Shown in pieces: positions 29,820 through 39,502 of a stretch of 64,000 nucleotides of DNA. Position 1 is the first letter of the stretch. Each line of letters opens with the position of its first letter. The stretch spans positions 186,001 to 250,000 of the forward strand of contig NZ_JAMGZJ010000078.1 in NCBI RefSeq assembly GCF_025564085.1, read 5' to 3'. Source of the DNA: Silvania confinis (GTDB taxonomy: Bacteria; Pseudomonadota; Gammaproteobacteria; Enterobacterales; Enterobacteriaceae). The notes beneath the pieces are model-generated. The model did not search any database, was not told where the DNA came from, and saw nothing but the letters and a program-made list of their open reading frames with translations. The position numbers and the translations under genes were made by a program.

Positions 29820-30121
29820 AGGTTAAAAATTCATCATTTATAGTGTTATCAGGGCGGGATTTTACAGAGTTCCACGGCGGATTTATAGCGATCTGTGCAT
29901 TGGATGAACCGGAAAGACCTTTACCGGGCAAAATTGCATGCCATAAAAGTGCGATTTACATGTAAGCAGTAAATGCTGTAAAAATTAATAATTTAAAATC
30001 AATGTATTATAAGAATATTGGGCGGCTTAGAATTACTTATCCCGGCTTTAAGCCCCCCTTATTGGATAAGCCAAACAGATATTTTATCTTTCACTCCGTC
30101 GCTAACCCCTACGAGGTATAT
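29820..30121. other. AT-rich intergenic region upstream of rimO
   Basis: 302 bases holding the rimO promoter side. An ORF reading from 30002 could extend the next gene upstream but has no ribosome binding site. I see no RNA gene or clear repeat here. Confidence 0.4.
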
Positions 30122-30295
30122 ATGAGAGATGTTTATCTGCAATCGAAATTAGAAATGGCCAAAACCCTTCATGCGTACGGTGTGGAGTTGTCCTGTATCT
30201 CTGTCGCAACAGGTCTGACCCAGCCCAAAATAATGGCTGAATTAAAAATTGTGGCGGAAGATGAGTTTACTAAGCATAAAGTGAAAAAATACTAA
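30122..30295 (+). CDS. Small protein with HTH-like C-terminal segment
   Basis: 57 residues from the ATG at 30122, six bases after GAGG. The sequence KTLHAYGVELSCISVATGLTQPKI has the helix-turn-helix rhythm seen at the C-terminus of Rpn (YhgA-like) recombination-promoting nucleases, which also make short C-terminal isoforms. That likeness is by eye only, and no nuclease domain is nearby. It faces the 3' end of the LysR gene. Not a known E. coli neighbour of rimO. Confidence 0.5.
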   Translation: MRDVYLQSKLEMAKTLHAYGVELSCISVATGLTQPKIMAELKIVAEDEFTKHKVKKY

Positions 30296-30301
30296 ATGTA
30301 T

Positions 30302-31222
30302 TCAGTGGGATACGTTAACGCTAAAGTCGCCCAGCAAGGCAGAGATGATTTTGTCGATCTCTTTTCTGGCACTGGAGTAAAGGCTGAACTGCGGCAGAGT
30401 AAATGGCGTATCCACTCTTTTCAGGCCATACATGTCGGCATAGGTCGAAAAGATCATCTCGGGAATTATCCCTAAGCAGTTGGTCTTTGAGACAATAATC
30501 AGTATCGAGGCAAAAGAGGTGGTAAGCAGGCAGCGCTCACTGGAGCGAAATTTTTTATCGACGATGCTGCGGTGATAAATAATCTTTTCGTTTTTGGTGT
30601 TGTAGCCCACCAGGTTGGCATTTCTGAATATCTCTTCGCTGATCATATCCGGGTAGTGGGAATGCTCCCGAGAGGCAATAAGCACCAGTTTCATATCATA
30701 AATCTTATGGCACACGATATTGCTGTTCTCCACCGAAAACGTCGAAAACACCACATCGGCCTGGCGCATGTTCAACAATTCGGTGATTTTCGCTTCGTTC
30801 AGATCCGCTGTGCGGTGCAGCAGGCTGATCTCAGAATTGATGGCGAGGATCTTCTGGGTGAGTTCCGGCACCACCAGAGGCGAAATAAACGCCTCGGTAT
30901 AAAGCGTCAGCCTTTTCTTTTTGACCAGCGAAGAGAGCGGCTGCAGGGTCGACAGCTTGTCGATAATCGGCAGAATATTATCGTACAGTTCATCTGCATA
31001 GACGGTGGGCAGCAGGATGTTGCCGCTGCGCACAAACAAATTATCCCCCATCAGTTCTCGCAGTTTTCGCAGCGACTGGCTGACCGCCGAGGCCGAAATA
31101 TCCAGCATATCGGCCACTTTCGAGATGCTTCCCACGCTGTAAATCAGACAAAAGAGCGTCAGCAAATTCAGATCGATTTTGGTTAACGAACAGATTTTGT
31201 CTGATACCGGGATCGTTGCCAT
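30302..31222 (-). CDS. LysR-family transcriptional regulator
   Basis: 306 residues. The winged HTH near residues 18-75 reads LLTLFCLIYSVGSISKVADMLDISASAVSQSLRKLRE, followed by NLFVRSG. The rest is a LysR effector-binding domain. Start at 31222 after GAGGAG. It resembles YbeF-type regulators, but I cannot name a target. Inserted between rimO and bssR, divergent from bssR, so it may control bssR or itself. Confidence 0.85.
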   Translation of the reverse strand: MATIPVSDKICSLTKIDLNLLTLFCLIYSVGSISKVADMLDISASAVSQSLRKLRELMGDNLFVRSGNILLPTVYADELYDNILPIIDKLSTLQPLSSLVKKKRLTLYTEAFISPLVVPELTQKILAINSEISLLHRTADLNEAKITELLNMRQADVVFSTFSVENSNIVCHKIYDMKLVLIASREHSHYPDMISEEIFRNANLVGYNTKNEKIIYHRSIVDKKFRSSERCLLTTSFASILIIVSKTNCLGIIPEMIFSTYADMYGLKRVDTPFTLPQFSLYSSARKEIDKIISALLGDFSVNVSH

Positions 31223-31356
31223 AGGCTCCTCTGACCTGCGCCGTAGTGACCACCTGTAAAAATAGCCGACGGTAACGCCCCACGCGGTGCAAAGAAAGTA
31301 TGATTTTATCCGACCAGAGGGCTTGCCCCTGCGCTTGCCGCGCCGCTCCTCTGTTG

Positions 31357-31376
31357 TAACATTGTAAATTATGTTA
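31357..31376. promoter_or_regulatory. Inverted repeat upstream of bssR
   Basis: TAACATTGTAAATTATGTTA: 6-base arms TAACAT/ATGTTA with 8 bases between. A possible operator for the divergent LysR regulator in the 246-base region between the two genes. Confidence 0.4.
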
Positions 31377-31468
31377 AGCAGTTACGATTTATTGATGTGA
31401 AGCATTAAACTGTACGAAAAATAGACATACTCTGATCTTGTTCAAAGCTGACAAAGGGGGGAAAAAGC

Positions 31469-31852
31469 ATGACCGTTGACAGACTGAAACGCGATCTTCT
31501 TAACAAGATGATTAACGCCCGCATCGATCTCGCGGCGTATCTGCAGTTAAGGAAAGCGAAAGGGTATATGTCAGTCAGCGAAAGCGACCATCTGCGTGAT
31601 AATTTCTTTGAATTGTGTACATATATGCGTGAGAAAGCACCTGTCCTGAGAGAGCATTGCGACGCCGACGAGCAGGCTATCCTGTATCGTGCCGCCGGAG
31701 CGCTCACCACCGCAGGTGTTTGCATGATGACGGGTTGTCATGACTGCCCGACATATATCGCCGTCAACGCAGAGAAGCTGGAAAACTGTCTGAATGAATT
31801 AACGCTCTGCATCCAGTATCTGAAATCACATACTCCTCTGATTCAGATCTGA
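31469..31852 (+). CDS. bssR: Biofilm regulator BssR (YliH)
   Basis: 127 residues, as E. coli BssR, with near-identical ARIDLAAYLQLRKAKGYMSV and HDCPTYIAVNAEKLENC. Start ATG follows AAAGGGGGG. In E. coli it affects biofilm formation through indole and autoinducer-2 signalling; the molecular mechanism is not defined and there is no obvious DNA-binding domain. Confidence 0.93.
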   Translation: MTVDRLKRDLLNKMINARIDLAAYLQLRKAKGYMSVSESDHLRDNFFELCTYMREKAPVLREHCDADEQAILYRAAGALTTAGVCMMTGCHDCPTYIAVNAEKLENCLNELTLCIQYLKSHTPLIQI

Positions 31853-31956
31853 TCCCGGGGGAGGCAACTCCCCCATCTGCTTAAGCTTTTGTAAAAGTGA
31901 TATCGCCCCTTCCCTGAATGGCTAACCTTATGCCATACATCGAAAAGGAGTGCGTT

Positions 31957-33075
31957 ATGCGTCGAACCTCGCTTATTTCCCTGCCATTGTTGCTTATTTC
32001 CGCCTCGCTGTTTGCCGCGCCTGCCGAGGTTAAGGTCGCGGTTCTGCAAAATAAACTCGATCATCCCTGGGCGCTGGCCTTCCTGCCGCAGGATCAGGGG
32101 ATGTTGATCACCCTGAAAGGCGGCCAGCTTAAGCGCTGGCAGGCCGGGAAAGGGCTGTCCGAGCCCATTGTGGGGGTGCCTAAAGTGTGGGCCACCGGGC
32201 AGGGGGGCTTGCTCGACGTGGCGCTGGCACCAGACTTTGCCACCTCCCGCAAAGTCTGGTTGAGCTATGCCGAAGCAGGCGATGACGGCAAAGCGGGCAC
32301 CGCGGTCGGCTTCGGTCGTTTGAGCGAGGATAACTCCCGGCTGGAGGCCTTTAAGGTCGTCTTCCGCCAGCAGCCAAAACTCTCTACCGGCAACCACTTT
32401 GGCGGCAGGCTGGTGTTCGACGGCAAAGGCTACCTGTTTATTGGCCTCGGCGAAAATAACCAACGGCCGACCGCACAGGATCTGGATAAGCTGCAGGGCA
32501 AAGTCGTGCGTCTGACCGAGCAGGGCGCAGTGCCCGACGACAACCCGTTTGTGAACCGCCAGGGCGCACGCCCGGAAATCTGGTCGTACGGTATTCGTAA
32601 CCCGCAGGGGATGGCGATGAACCCGTGGAGCAACACCCTGTGGCTCAACGAGCACGGGCCGCGCGGCGGGGACGAGATCAACATCCCGGAGAAGGGTAAA
32701 AACTACGGCTGGCCACTCGCCACTCACGGCGTTAACTACAGCGGGTTGGCCATACCGGAGGCAAAAGGTGAAACGGCCCCGGGCACCGAGCCGCCGCTGT
32801 TCGTCTGGAAAAAATCTCCGGCGGTCAGCGGAATGGCGTTCTATAACAGCGACGTGTTCCCGCAGTGGAAAAACAAATTGTTTATCGGTGCCCTGAAAGA
32901 GAAGGATGTGATTGTGCTGAACGTCAGCGGCAATACGGTGACGGAGGAGGGGCGCATTCTCGGCGATCGCGATCAGCGGATCCGCGATGTGCGGGTCGGG
33001 CCTGACGGCTATTTATACGTGCTGACCGATGAATCGGACGGGCAGCTGTTAAAAGTCAGCCCGTCCGGGACCTGA
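31957..33075 (+). CDS. yliI: Soluble PQQ-dependent aldose sugar dehydrogenase YliI
   Basis: 372 residues. Signal peptide about 1-21 (ends SLFA|APAEV). A six-bladed propeller of the GSDH family: DHPWALAFLP, LGENNQRPTAQDLDKLQGK, SYGIRNPQGMAMNP and LNEHGPRGGDEIN mark the PQQ/calcium site. It oxidises aldoses in the periplasm. Start at 31957, six bases after AAAAGGAG. A second PQQ enzyme (gcd) is 5 kb away. Confidence 0.94.
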   Translation: MRRTSLISLPLLLISASLFAAPAEVKVAVLQNKLDHPWALAFLPQDQGMLITLKGGQLKRWQAGKGLSEPIVGVPKVWATGQGGLLDVALAPDFATSRKVWLSYAEAGDDGKAGTAVGFGRLSEDNSRLEAFKVVFRQQPKLSTGNHFGGRLVFDGKGYLFIGLGENNQRPTAQDLDKLQGKVVRLTEQGAVPDDNPFVNRQGARPEIWSYGIRNPQGMAMNPWSNTLWLNEHGPRGGDEINIPEKGKNYGWPLATHGVNYSGLAIPEAKGETAPGTEPPLFVWKKSPAVSGMAFYNSDVFPQWKNKLFIGALKEKDVIVLNVSGNTVTEEGRILGDRDQRIRDVRVGPDGYLYVLTDESDGQLLKVSPSGT

Positions 33076-33076
33076 A

Positions 33077-33703
33077 TCAGGTGACCGGGATCATCACCAC
33101 CTGACGGTACGCTGGGCGCTCTGTCAGCAACGCCAGCCAGCGTTGCAGATGTGGGCGCTCGGTCCACTGCAGGTCGACGTTGGTCAGGTTCCAGATTAAT
33201 GGCGCGATGGCAATATCACCCACGCCAAACTCGTCGCCCGAGAACCACGGCTGGGTTGCCAGCACCGCATCTAACTGCGCGAACAGGGGTTCACAGGCCT
33301 CTTTGGCGGCATGAATGGCCGGGTAATTACGCTCGGCTTCCGGGGTGCGGACCAGCCCCATCAGGATCCCGCGATGAGCCGGGGAAAGCGTCTGGCTGGC
33401 CCAGTCCATCCACTTATCGCCCTCGGCGCGTTTCGCCGGCGCATCAATCCACAGGCGGCCCTGACCATACTGTGCCGCCAGATAGCGCACGATGGTGTTG
33501 GATTCCCACAGCGTAAGGTCGGTTTCATCATCGCGCAGCAGCGGCACCAGCCCGTTCGGGTTCATTGCCAGATAGTCGGCTTCTTTATTCACCCCGTGCT
33601 GCAATCCCGCCAGAATCTGCTTGTACGGTAAATCCAGCTCTTCCAGCGTCCAGAGCACCTTCTTAACGTTGGTTGAATTATTCCTGCCCCATAGCGTAAT
33701 CAT
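33077..33703 (-). CDS. gstB: Glutathione S-transferase GstB (YliJ)
   Basis: 208 residues. N-terminal thioredoxin-like domain with [15 protein letters not shown] and [13 protein letters not shown], ending in the [10 protein letters not shown] glutathione-binding motif; C-terminal all-helical domain. E. coli GstB acts on haloacetates. One base separates its end from that of yliI. Confidence 0.93.
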   Translation of the reverse strand: MITLWGRNNSTNVKKVLWTLEELDLPYKQILAGLQHGVNKEADYLAMNPNGLVPLLRDDETDLTLWESNTIVRYLAAQYGQGRLWIDAPAKRAEGDKWMDWASQTLSPAHRGILMGLVRTPEAERNYPAIHAAKEACEPLFAQLDAVLATQPWFSGDEFGVGDIAIAPLIWNLTNVDLQWTERPHLQRWLALLTERPAYRQVVMIPVT

Positions 33704-33963
33704 AATTACCCCTTATAAGTGAAAGACGAATTCCGGATGTGCGTTCGCGCATGTGGCTCACATGGTGGGATAAACCTAACAATTACGCAACAGATGAGAA
33801 AAAAATCGACCTGGTCAAAGCGTATCGGGTTGTTATTGCATAAACTTTAAAAACTTTACGTGGTTAAGGTTTTTTTAAGTTCATTAGTACGTTATTACTC
33901 TTCGCTTCTTGCGACACGGTAATGGTGTGGCGTGATTTTTGGAAAGGACATTCGGGTGGCTTT

Positions 33964-35169
33964 ATGATGCGAAAAACAACTTCTTTACGTGGTCTGGTGG
34001 CGGGTTCTGCGCTGCTGGTCCTTTTTGCACCTTCGCTGTACGCAGCGGAAACGGCGGCACCAGAAGCCCCGCCCGTTGATGCGCGCGCCTGGATATTGAT
34101 GGACTACGCCAGCGGCAAAGTGCTGGCAGAAGGTAATGCGGATGAAAAACTCGATCCGGCCAGCCTGACCAAAATCATGACCAGCTATGTCGTGGGGCAG
34201 TCGCTGAAGGCGGGCAAGATCAAGCTCACGGACATGGTGACGATCGGTAAAGACGCGTGGGCGACCGGCAACCCGGCGCTGCGCGGTTCGTCGGTGATGT
34301 TCCTCAAGCCTGGCGATCAGGTTGCCGTTTCTGACCTCAATAAAGGGGTGATTATTCAGTCGGGCAATGACGCCTGTATCGCGCTCGCGGACTATGTCGC
34401 CGGCAGCCAGGACTCCTTCATTGGTTTGATGAATGGCTACGCACAGAAGTTAGGGCTGACCAACACTACCTTTAAAACCGTCCACGGGCTGGACGCGCCG
34501 GGCCAGTTCAGTACTGCCCGCGATATGGCGCTGCTGGGCCGGGCGTTGATTCATGACGTGCCGGAAGAGTACGCCATCCACAAAGAGAAAGAATTTACCT
34601 TCAACAAGATCCGTCAGCAGAACCGCAACCGTCTGCTGTGGAGCAGCAACGTCAACGTCGACGGGATGAAAACCGGCACCACCGCAGGGGCAGGGTATAA
34701 CCTCGTAGCCTCCGCGACGCAGGGCGATATGCGTCTGATCTCGGTGGTGCTGGGCACCAAAACCGACAGGATCCGCTTTAACGAATCGGAAAAACTGCTG
34801 ACGTGGGGCTTCCGCTTCTTCGAAACCGTCACGCCGATTAAACCGGATGCCACCTTTATCAGCCAGCGCGTGTGGTTTGGCGACAAGAGCGAAGTTAATC
34901 TTGGCGCGGGCGAAGCGGGCTCGGTCACCATTCCGCGCGGCCAGCTTAAAAACCTGAAAGCCAGCTTCACCCTGACCGACAAGCAACTGACTGCGCCGCT
35001 GAAAAAAGGCCAGGTGGTTGGCACGATCGACTTCCAGCTGAACGGTAAATCTATTGAGCAGCGTCCGTTGATGGTGATGGAAGCGGTCGAAGAGGGCGGG
35101 TTCTTTAGCCGGATGTGGGATTACGTGCTGATGAAATTCCACGGCTGGTTTGGAAGCTGGTTCTCGTAA
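33964..35169 (+). CDS. dacC: D-alanyl-D-alanine carboxypeptidase DacC (PBP6)
   Basis: 401 residues. Signal peptide about 1-27 (ends SLYAAE). Penicillin-binding motifs SLTKIM (SxxK), SGNDAC and [11 protein letters not shown]-terminal amphipathic anchor ends [11 protein letters not shown]. It trims peptidoglycan pentapeptides at the periplasmic face of the inner membrane. Start at 33964 (or 33967) by alignment with PBP6. Confidence 0.95.
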   Translation: MMRKTTSLRGLVAGSALLVLFAPSLYAAETAAPEAPPVDARAWILMDYASGKVLAEGNADEKLDPASLTKIMTSYVVGQSLKAGKIKLTDMVTIGKDAWATGNPALRGSSVMFLKPGDQVAVSDLNKGVIIQSGNDACIALADYVAGSQDSFIGLMNGYAQKLGLTNTTFKTVHGLDAPGQFSTARDMALLGRALIHDVPEEYAIHKEKEFTFNKIRQQNRNRLLWSSNVNVDGMKTGTTAGAGYNLVASATQGDMRLISVVLGTKTDRIRFNESEKLLTWGFRFFETVTPIKPDATFISQRVWFGDKSEVNLGAGEAGSVTIPRGQLKNLKASFTLTDKQLTAPLKKGQVVGTIDFQLNGKSIEQRPLMVMEAVEEGGFFSRMWDYVLMKFHGWFGSWFS

Positions 35170-35179
35170 AAAATGAAAA

Positions 35180-35199
35180 ACGGCAACGTCGGTTGCCGT
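35180..35199 (+). terminator. dacC terminator
   Basis: Arms ACGGCAAC and GTTGCCGT with a GTCG loop, shortly after the dacC stop codon; the T run is weak. Confidence 0.6.
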
Positions 35200-35225
35200 A
35201 TCATTGTGTGCGTGGGTTATCCCGC

Positions 35226-36076
35226 TTAAAAATTAAAATCGCGGTAGACGTCTGGGATGATGAACCCGTCTCCGCGCATGCGTAGCATCAGGTTAATCAA
35301 CGCATGATTGAACATATAAAGTCGTCCATCTGCCCCATCTTCTACCTGCGTAAGATTGTCGATCATCCAACTGATGGCTGACTTGTTTTCGTAGCAAGCC
35401 GAAGGTTCAAAAAGCTTATGTGCATGCCCAGCCTCACCCAGCATCGTTAGCGCATAGGCCAAAGTGTAGGGGCGGTTGATTTCATCTTCCCCTTTAATGA
35501 GGTTAGCGCCTCGTTCAACTCCTTTTCCCTGCCTCGTAACGCGATGACATAATAGAGTTCAGAAACCAAAGCCTGTTCTTTAAACGTCGAGGGGTAATAA
35601 TCAATGATGGCCTGGCTGAAAGGGTCGTCATAACTTTCTGATGCGAGCAAAATATACGGGGTGAAAAAATTAGCGTTTTTTACGCCGTCACCAATGCTTA
35701 ACGCGCCGCTGGCCACTGCGGCGTTAATCATGCCGAAACTCTCTCCACCGTACGCAATAAACTGAATATGCTGATTTTGCTGTTGCGCCTCGGCATAAAA
35801 TCGGGCTGCCAGGGCGAGATTATGGGTGAGGAAGCTGGCACCGATAAACCCCTGTCGTTCCATTTTACCTTCAGGTAGTGTTTCCGGCGTAATCAGCATC
35901 TTTCTGGGCTGGTCTCCGTACCCCATTGCTACCGCCGCGTCACGGTATATTTTCTCGATGACTTTATTTCCTGTTTGCAGCAGACTATCGCCAATATCCT
36001 GATAACCCGCTCGACTTCCTAAATCCGGAAAAAAACCTACTATATTATTTCCGTTTGTCACATACTTTTCATTCAT
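35226..36076 (-). pseudogene. Acyl-carrier-protein acyltransferase-like gene, split by a -1 frameshift
   Basis: The first frame (36076-35447) gives 209 residues. FFPDLGSRAG corresponds to the FPGQGSQ of FabD, and YGGESFGMINAAV holds a GxSxG nucleophile elbow. A -1 shift at 35489-35495 joins it to EDEINRPYTLAYALTMLGEAG and on to a stop at 35226, giving about 283 residues, close to FabD length. At the junction the codons read A-AAG-GGG, a heptamer that fits the slippery pattern X-XXY-YYZ. A point deletion is the simpler explanation; programmed frameshifting is possible. No carrier protein or synthase is nearby. Start follows GGGGTG. Confidence 0.65.
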
Positions 36077-36322
36077 TTTTAAACACCCCGTGTATATTAC
36101 AGATTAGCATTGACCTTCTATAAGGAAGGTGCATTTCCGTCAGCCAAAACCAGAATGTAGATAAAGCATGGAATAAAAATACTGTTATAATGTTCTATCG
36201 TGCGTTATGTATTAAAATGTTGTTAAGCAGGTGAGGGTTGTTATTTTACTCTCACCCGATTTATAGAGTTGCGGGGACTAATTATCCAAATAAAGCATTA
36301 TCAGGTGGGCTGCCCGTAAAAT
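36077..36322. other. AT-rich gap between the acyltransferase remnant and the MFS gene
   Basis: 246 bases. The only structure I see is a small hairpin, ACCTTC/GAAGGT (36113-36130). It is too short to call a terminator with confidence. Confidence 0.3.
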
Positions 36323-37486
36323 TTAGCCTTTTACCTGGCTGGTTTTCAGAACGCTACTAAAGCTGCCAAGAATAACCACCATCAATGCAATCAAACTCAG
36401 CAACGCGCCTACCCATAACGGTGAGACAAAACCATAACCTTTATCCAGAGCCATGCCGCCAAGCCAGGCACCGAGGGCGTTACCGATATTAAACGCGGCA
36501 ATGTTGGTTCCGGAGGCAACCGTCGGCGCATCGCTGGCATACTTCATCATGCGCAGTTGCAGCCCCGGCGCGGTGGCTAATCCAACGGTTCCCATCATCA
36601 ACAACAGGATGACGGTCATTATTTGGCTCTGGGCAAACAGAGCGAACGCCGCCATCACCAGTGTGAGAAGCAGTAGAATGGTACCGAGCGATTTGTTCAG
36701 CGATTTGTCTGCGGCTTTGCCGCCATAGATATTCCCCACAAAGGTTCCTAAGCCAAACAGAACCAGCAGCCACGGCACCATCTGCGCGGTAAAACCAGAA
36801 ACCTGCGTCAGAGTAAAAGCAATGTAAGTAAATCCACCGATGACACCGCCGAAAGACAGCACACTTAGCAGGGCGGAAACCCACACCTGCGGACGATTGA
36901 AGACGGCGAACTCGCGGCCCAGGTTAGTATCACGATGGGCAGGCATAACCGGTATTAACGTCCGGATACCGACTATGGTTATTAGACCAATGATCGCCAG
37001 TGCCCAAAAGGTCGTGCGCCAGCCTAGTTGCAGTCCGACGAAGGTTCCCAACGGGACGCCTACAATATTGGAGACGGTTAGTCCCGCAAACATTAGTGAA
37101 ATAGCCGCACCTTTTTTATCGGCCGCTACCATGTCAGAGGCCACCACCGCACCGATACTGAAGAAGGCACCGTGACACAGTGCCGCTACAACTCGGCCAA
37201 GGAGCAGCGTTTCGTAACTGGCAGAGAGTGCGGAAATAAGATTACCAACAATAAATAAGCCGCTTAAAAGCAACAACGTTAAGCGGCGCTCCATGCGGAT
37301 CATCACTGCGGTTAACAGAATGGCACCTAGCGCTACACTGATTGCATAACCGGAGACTAAATATCCCGCTACTTGCTCAGTGACATTAAACTCAGCGGCA
37401 ATTTGCGGCAGTAAACCTACAATACCAAACTCTGTCAGACCGATCCCAAACGCACCAAGCGCTAAGGCAAAAAGTCCCGTAGGCAT
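36323..37486 (-). CDS. MFS efflux transporter of the DHA1/AraJ-YdhP type
   Basis: 387 residues with twelve predicted helices. ALGAFGIGLTEFGIVGLLPQIAAEF starts helix 1. Motif C-like GVPLGTFVGLQLGWRTTFWA lies in helix 5. Start at 37486 after AGGAG. Divergent from a LysR gene that is the likely regulator. Not present between dacC and deoR in E. coli. Substrate unknown. Confidence 0.85.
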   Translation of the reverse strand: MPTGLFALALGAFGIGLTEFGIVGLLPQIAAEFNVTEQVAGYLVSGYAISVALGAILLTAVMIRMERRLTLLLLSGLFIVGNLISALSASYETLLLGRVVAALCHGAFFSIGAVVASDMVAADKKGAAISLMFAGLTVSNIVGVPLGTFVGLQLGWRTTFWALAIIGLITIVGIRTLIPVMPAHRDTNLGREFAVFNRPQVWVSALLSVLSFGGVIGGFTYIAFTLTQVSGFTAQMVPWLLVLFGLGTFVGNIYGGKAADKSLNKSLGTILLLLTLVMAAFALFAQSQIMTVILLLMMGTVGLATAPGLQLRMMKYASDAPTVASGTNIAAFNIGNALGAWLGGMALDKGYGFVSPLWVGALLSLIALMVVILGSFSSVLKTSQVKG

Positions 37487-37663
37487 TTTTCTACTCCTGT
37501 TTTTTAGGTGGTAATTTAAATAAGGATGAATAATTCAGGCCACTATTTAACTGGCTTTAAAATAATGGTGTCGCTTACGCTTCTCATTAGGGCTAAGGAA
37601 GAATGAATATTATGAATTTGTTAGGTATAGTAGAAATTAATTATTATAATAGCTGGTATTACA

Positions 37664-38575
37664 ATGGATAATCTTAAGAGACTGGATTTGAATCTGCTGT
37701 TGACGCTGGATGCTTTACTAAAAGATCCGAACGTCACGCATGTAGCCCGCAAACTGAATCTTTCACAGCCCACCATCAGCGTGCAACTGGCGAAGCTGCG
37801 TAAAAGTCTTGACGATCCGCTGTTTTTACCGGGCCCACGAGGTATGCGTCCTACCGCTCGGGCTGAACTGTTGCGCGCGCCGCTCGGCCAGGCACTGGCG
37901 CTGCTTGATAAAGCGATCTCTTCTCCCGGTCCATTTATTCCCGGCGAAGCTCTCAATACCTGGCAGGTGATTGCGGCGGATTATTGTGAAAATACAGTAC
38001 TGCTGCCAGTGCTGAAAAATTTACGTTTTGAAGCCCCAGGCACCCGGCTGGCCGTGTTGGAAAATGCCAATTCACAGATTGCTCAGGTTGCCGGTCAGGA
38101 TAAGGTCGATCTGTTCTTTCATATTCGGGAGGAGTCACCGCAGGGTCTGCGCTGTCGAATGCTATTTAGCGAACGCTACGTGCTGGTTAGCCGGGCCGGT
38201 CATCCATGGCTAAAATCAACACCTTCGCTCAGGCAATTTCTCGAACTGGATTTTGTGATGATTTCACCCGATGGCGGCGGTTTTTGGGGAAACACCGATA
38301 TCGTGCTGTCGCAGATGGGATTAAGCAGGAAAGTGGTGCTGTCGGTTCCGCATTTTATGTTTGCGTTATTTACCATCGCCACCACGGACCTGGTCGGTAT
38401 GTTACCGTTACGGTTGGTCAGAGATAATCCGCAGCTACAATACTTCGCTCCGCCGGTCGACATTCCAGGCTTTGAGATGAATATGCTCTGGCACGAACAT
38501 CTGCATCGTGAACCTGCGCATAAGTGGCTGCGGGAGCTGGTGGTGCGGTCTCTGCAAGAGAGCGAAAATGGATGA
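37664..38575 (+). CDS. LysR-family regulator divergent from the MFS exporter
   Basis: 303 residues. HTH: LDLNLLLTLDALLKDPNVTHVARKLNLSQPTISVQLAKLRK. The LFLPGPRGMRPT wing resembles NodD/LeuO-like members. Expected to bind in the 177-base gap shared with the MFS gene. No strong ribosome binding site precedes the ATG. Confidence 0.88.
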   Translation: MDNLKRLDLNLLLTLDALLKDPNVTHVARKLNLSQPTISVQLAKLRKSLDDPLFLPGPRGMRPTARAELLRAPLGQALALLDKAISSPGPFIPGEALNTWQVIAADYCENTVLLPVLKNLRFEAPGTRLAVLENANSQIAQVAGQDKVDLFFHIREESPQGLRCRMLFSERYVLVSRAGHPWLKSTPSLRQFLELDFVMISPDGGGFWGNTDIVLSQMGLSRKVVLSVPHFMFALFTIATTDLVGMLPLRLVRDNPQLQYFAPPVDIPGFEMNMLWHEHLHREPAHKWLRELVVRSLQESENG

Positions 38576-38591
38576 AGTGCGATCGGCAGCA

Positions 38592-38664
38592 TTGCCGGGT
38601 GGCGGCTCCGCCTTGCCCGGCCTACAAAACCCTGTAGGCCCGTGCAAGCGTAGCGCCGCCGGGT
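38592..38664. repeat. REP pair between convergent LysR gene and deoR
   Basis: Contains TTGCCGGGTGGCGGCTCCGC followed by CTTGCCCGGCCTAC, then CTGTAGGCCCGTGCAAGCGT with CGCCGCCGGGT. Confidence 0.75.
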
Positions 38665-38676
38665 AATAAACCGCAC

Positions 38677-39435
38677 TCAGTACATCAATTTAATCTGCTG
38701 CGCCTTCGCGTAGGTCACCATTTCCTCATCCGGGCGGCAGTCGCTGACGATCGCATCAAAGTGCGAGAGATCGCCCATTCGTGCCGGGCGCACTTTGCCG
38801 ATCTTGCTGTGATCGACCACCAGTACATGATACTGCGCCATGCTCATTGCCCACTGTTTTACCGGCAGCTCATCCAGATTGAAGCAGGTCGCACCCTGGC
38901 GGACATGCACGCCCGCCGCCGAATAAAAAGCGATATCGGGGCACAGGTTATTGAGCGTGTCCTGCAGGTTGAGCGGTTTGAAAATAGCGTTGCTGGCATG
39001 GAATTCGCCGCCGCAGAGAATAACCCGGCACTCGGGCTTTTCCTGCAGGGCGAGAAAGGTGTTCAGGGAGTAACAGACCCCGGTAAACGGCAGGTCGCTA
39101 TCAATGGCTTCGATGATCCACGGCGTGGTGGTGCCGCAGTCAAAAAACAGCGTCTGATGGGGCTGCACCAGCCCGGCGGCCAGACGCGCCGCTTTGCGCT
39201 TCTCTTCTACCAGACGGGTCTTTTGATCGCTCAGTAGATAGTGGCCGGCGCTGCGTGGCTCAAGGACAATATAGCCCCCAAGCAGCACAACCGGCCCACT
39301 CTCACTGTTGAGGTCGCGACGAATAGTCATTTCCGAGACACCCAGCAGCGCGGCGGCTTCTTTCAGGTGCAGTTTATCGCTGCGCTTGAGCGCATTTATC
39401 AGTTGCGTCAGGCGTTCGTCGCGTCGTGTTTCCAT
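38677..39435 (-). CDS. deoR: Deoxyribose operon repressor DeoR
   Basis: 252 residues, as in E. coli. The HTH LKEAAALLGVSEMTIRRDLNS is the DeoR-family founder motif. The C-terminal sugar-phosphate sensor has FFDCGTTTPWIIEAI. It represses nucleoside catabolic genes until deoxyribose 5-phosphate binds. Start at 39435 after GAGGAAC. Confidence 0.95.
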   Translation of the reverse strand: METRRDERLTQLINALKRSDKLHLKEAAALLGVSEMTIRRDLNSESGPVVLLGGYIVLEPRSAGHYLLSDQKTRLVEEKRKAARLAAGLVQPHQTLFFDCGTTTPWIIEAIDSDLPFTGVCYSLNTFLALQEKPECRVILCGGEFHASNAIFKPLNLQDTLNNLCPDIAFYSAAGVHVRQGATCFNLDELPVKQWAMSMAQYHVLVVDHSKIGKVRPARMGDLSHFDAIVSDCRPDEEMVTYAKAQQIKLMY

Positions 39436-39502
39436 AGTTCCTCGGAGCAGTATATGAACCCCCGCTGCGCAGGGGGCTCAAGTGTAACCTGCGGGACCCG
39501 AT

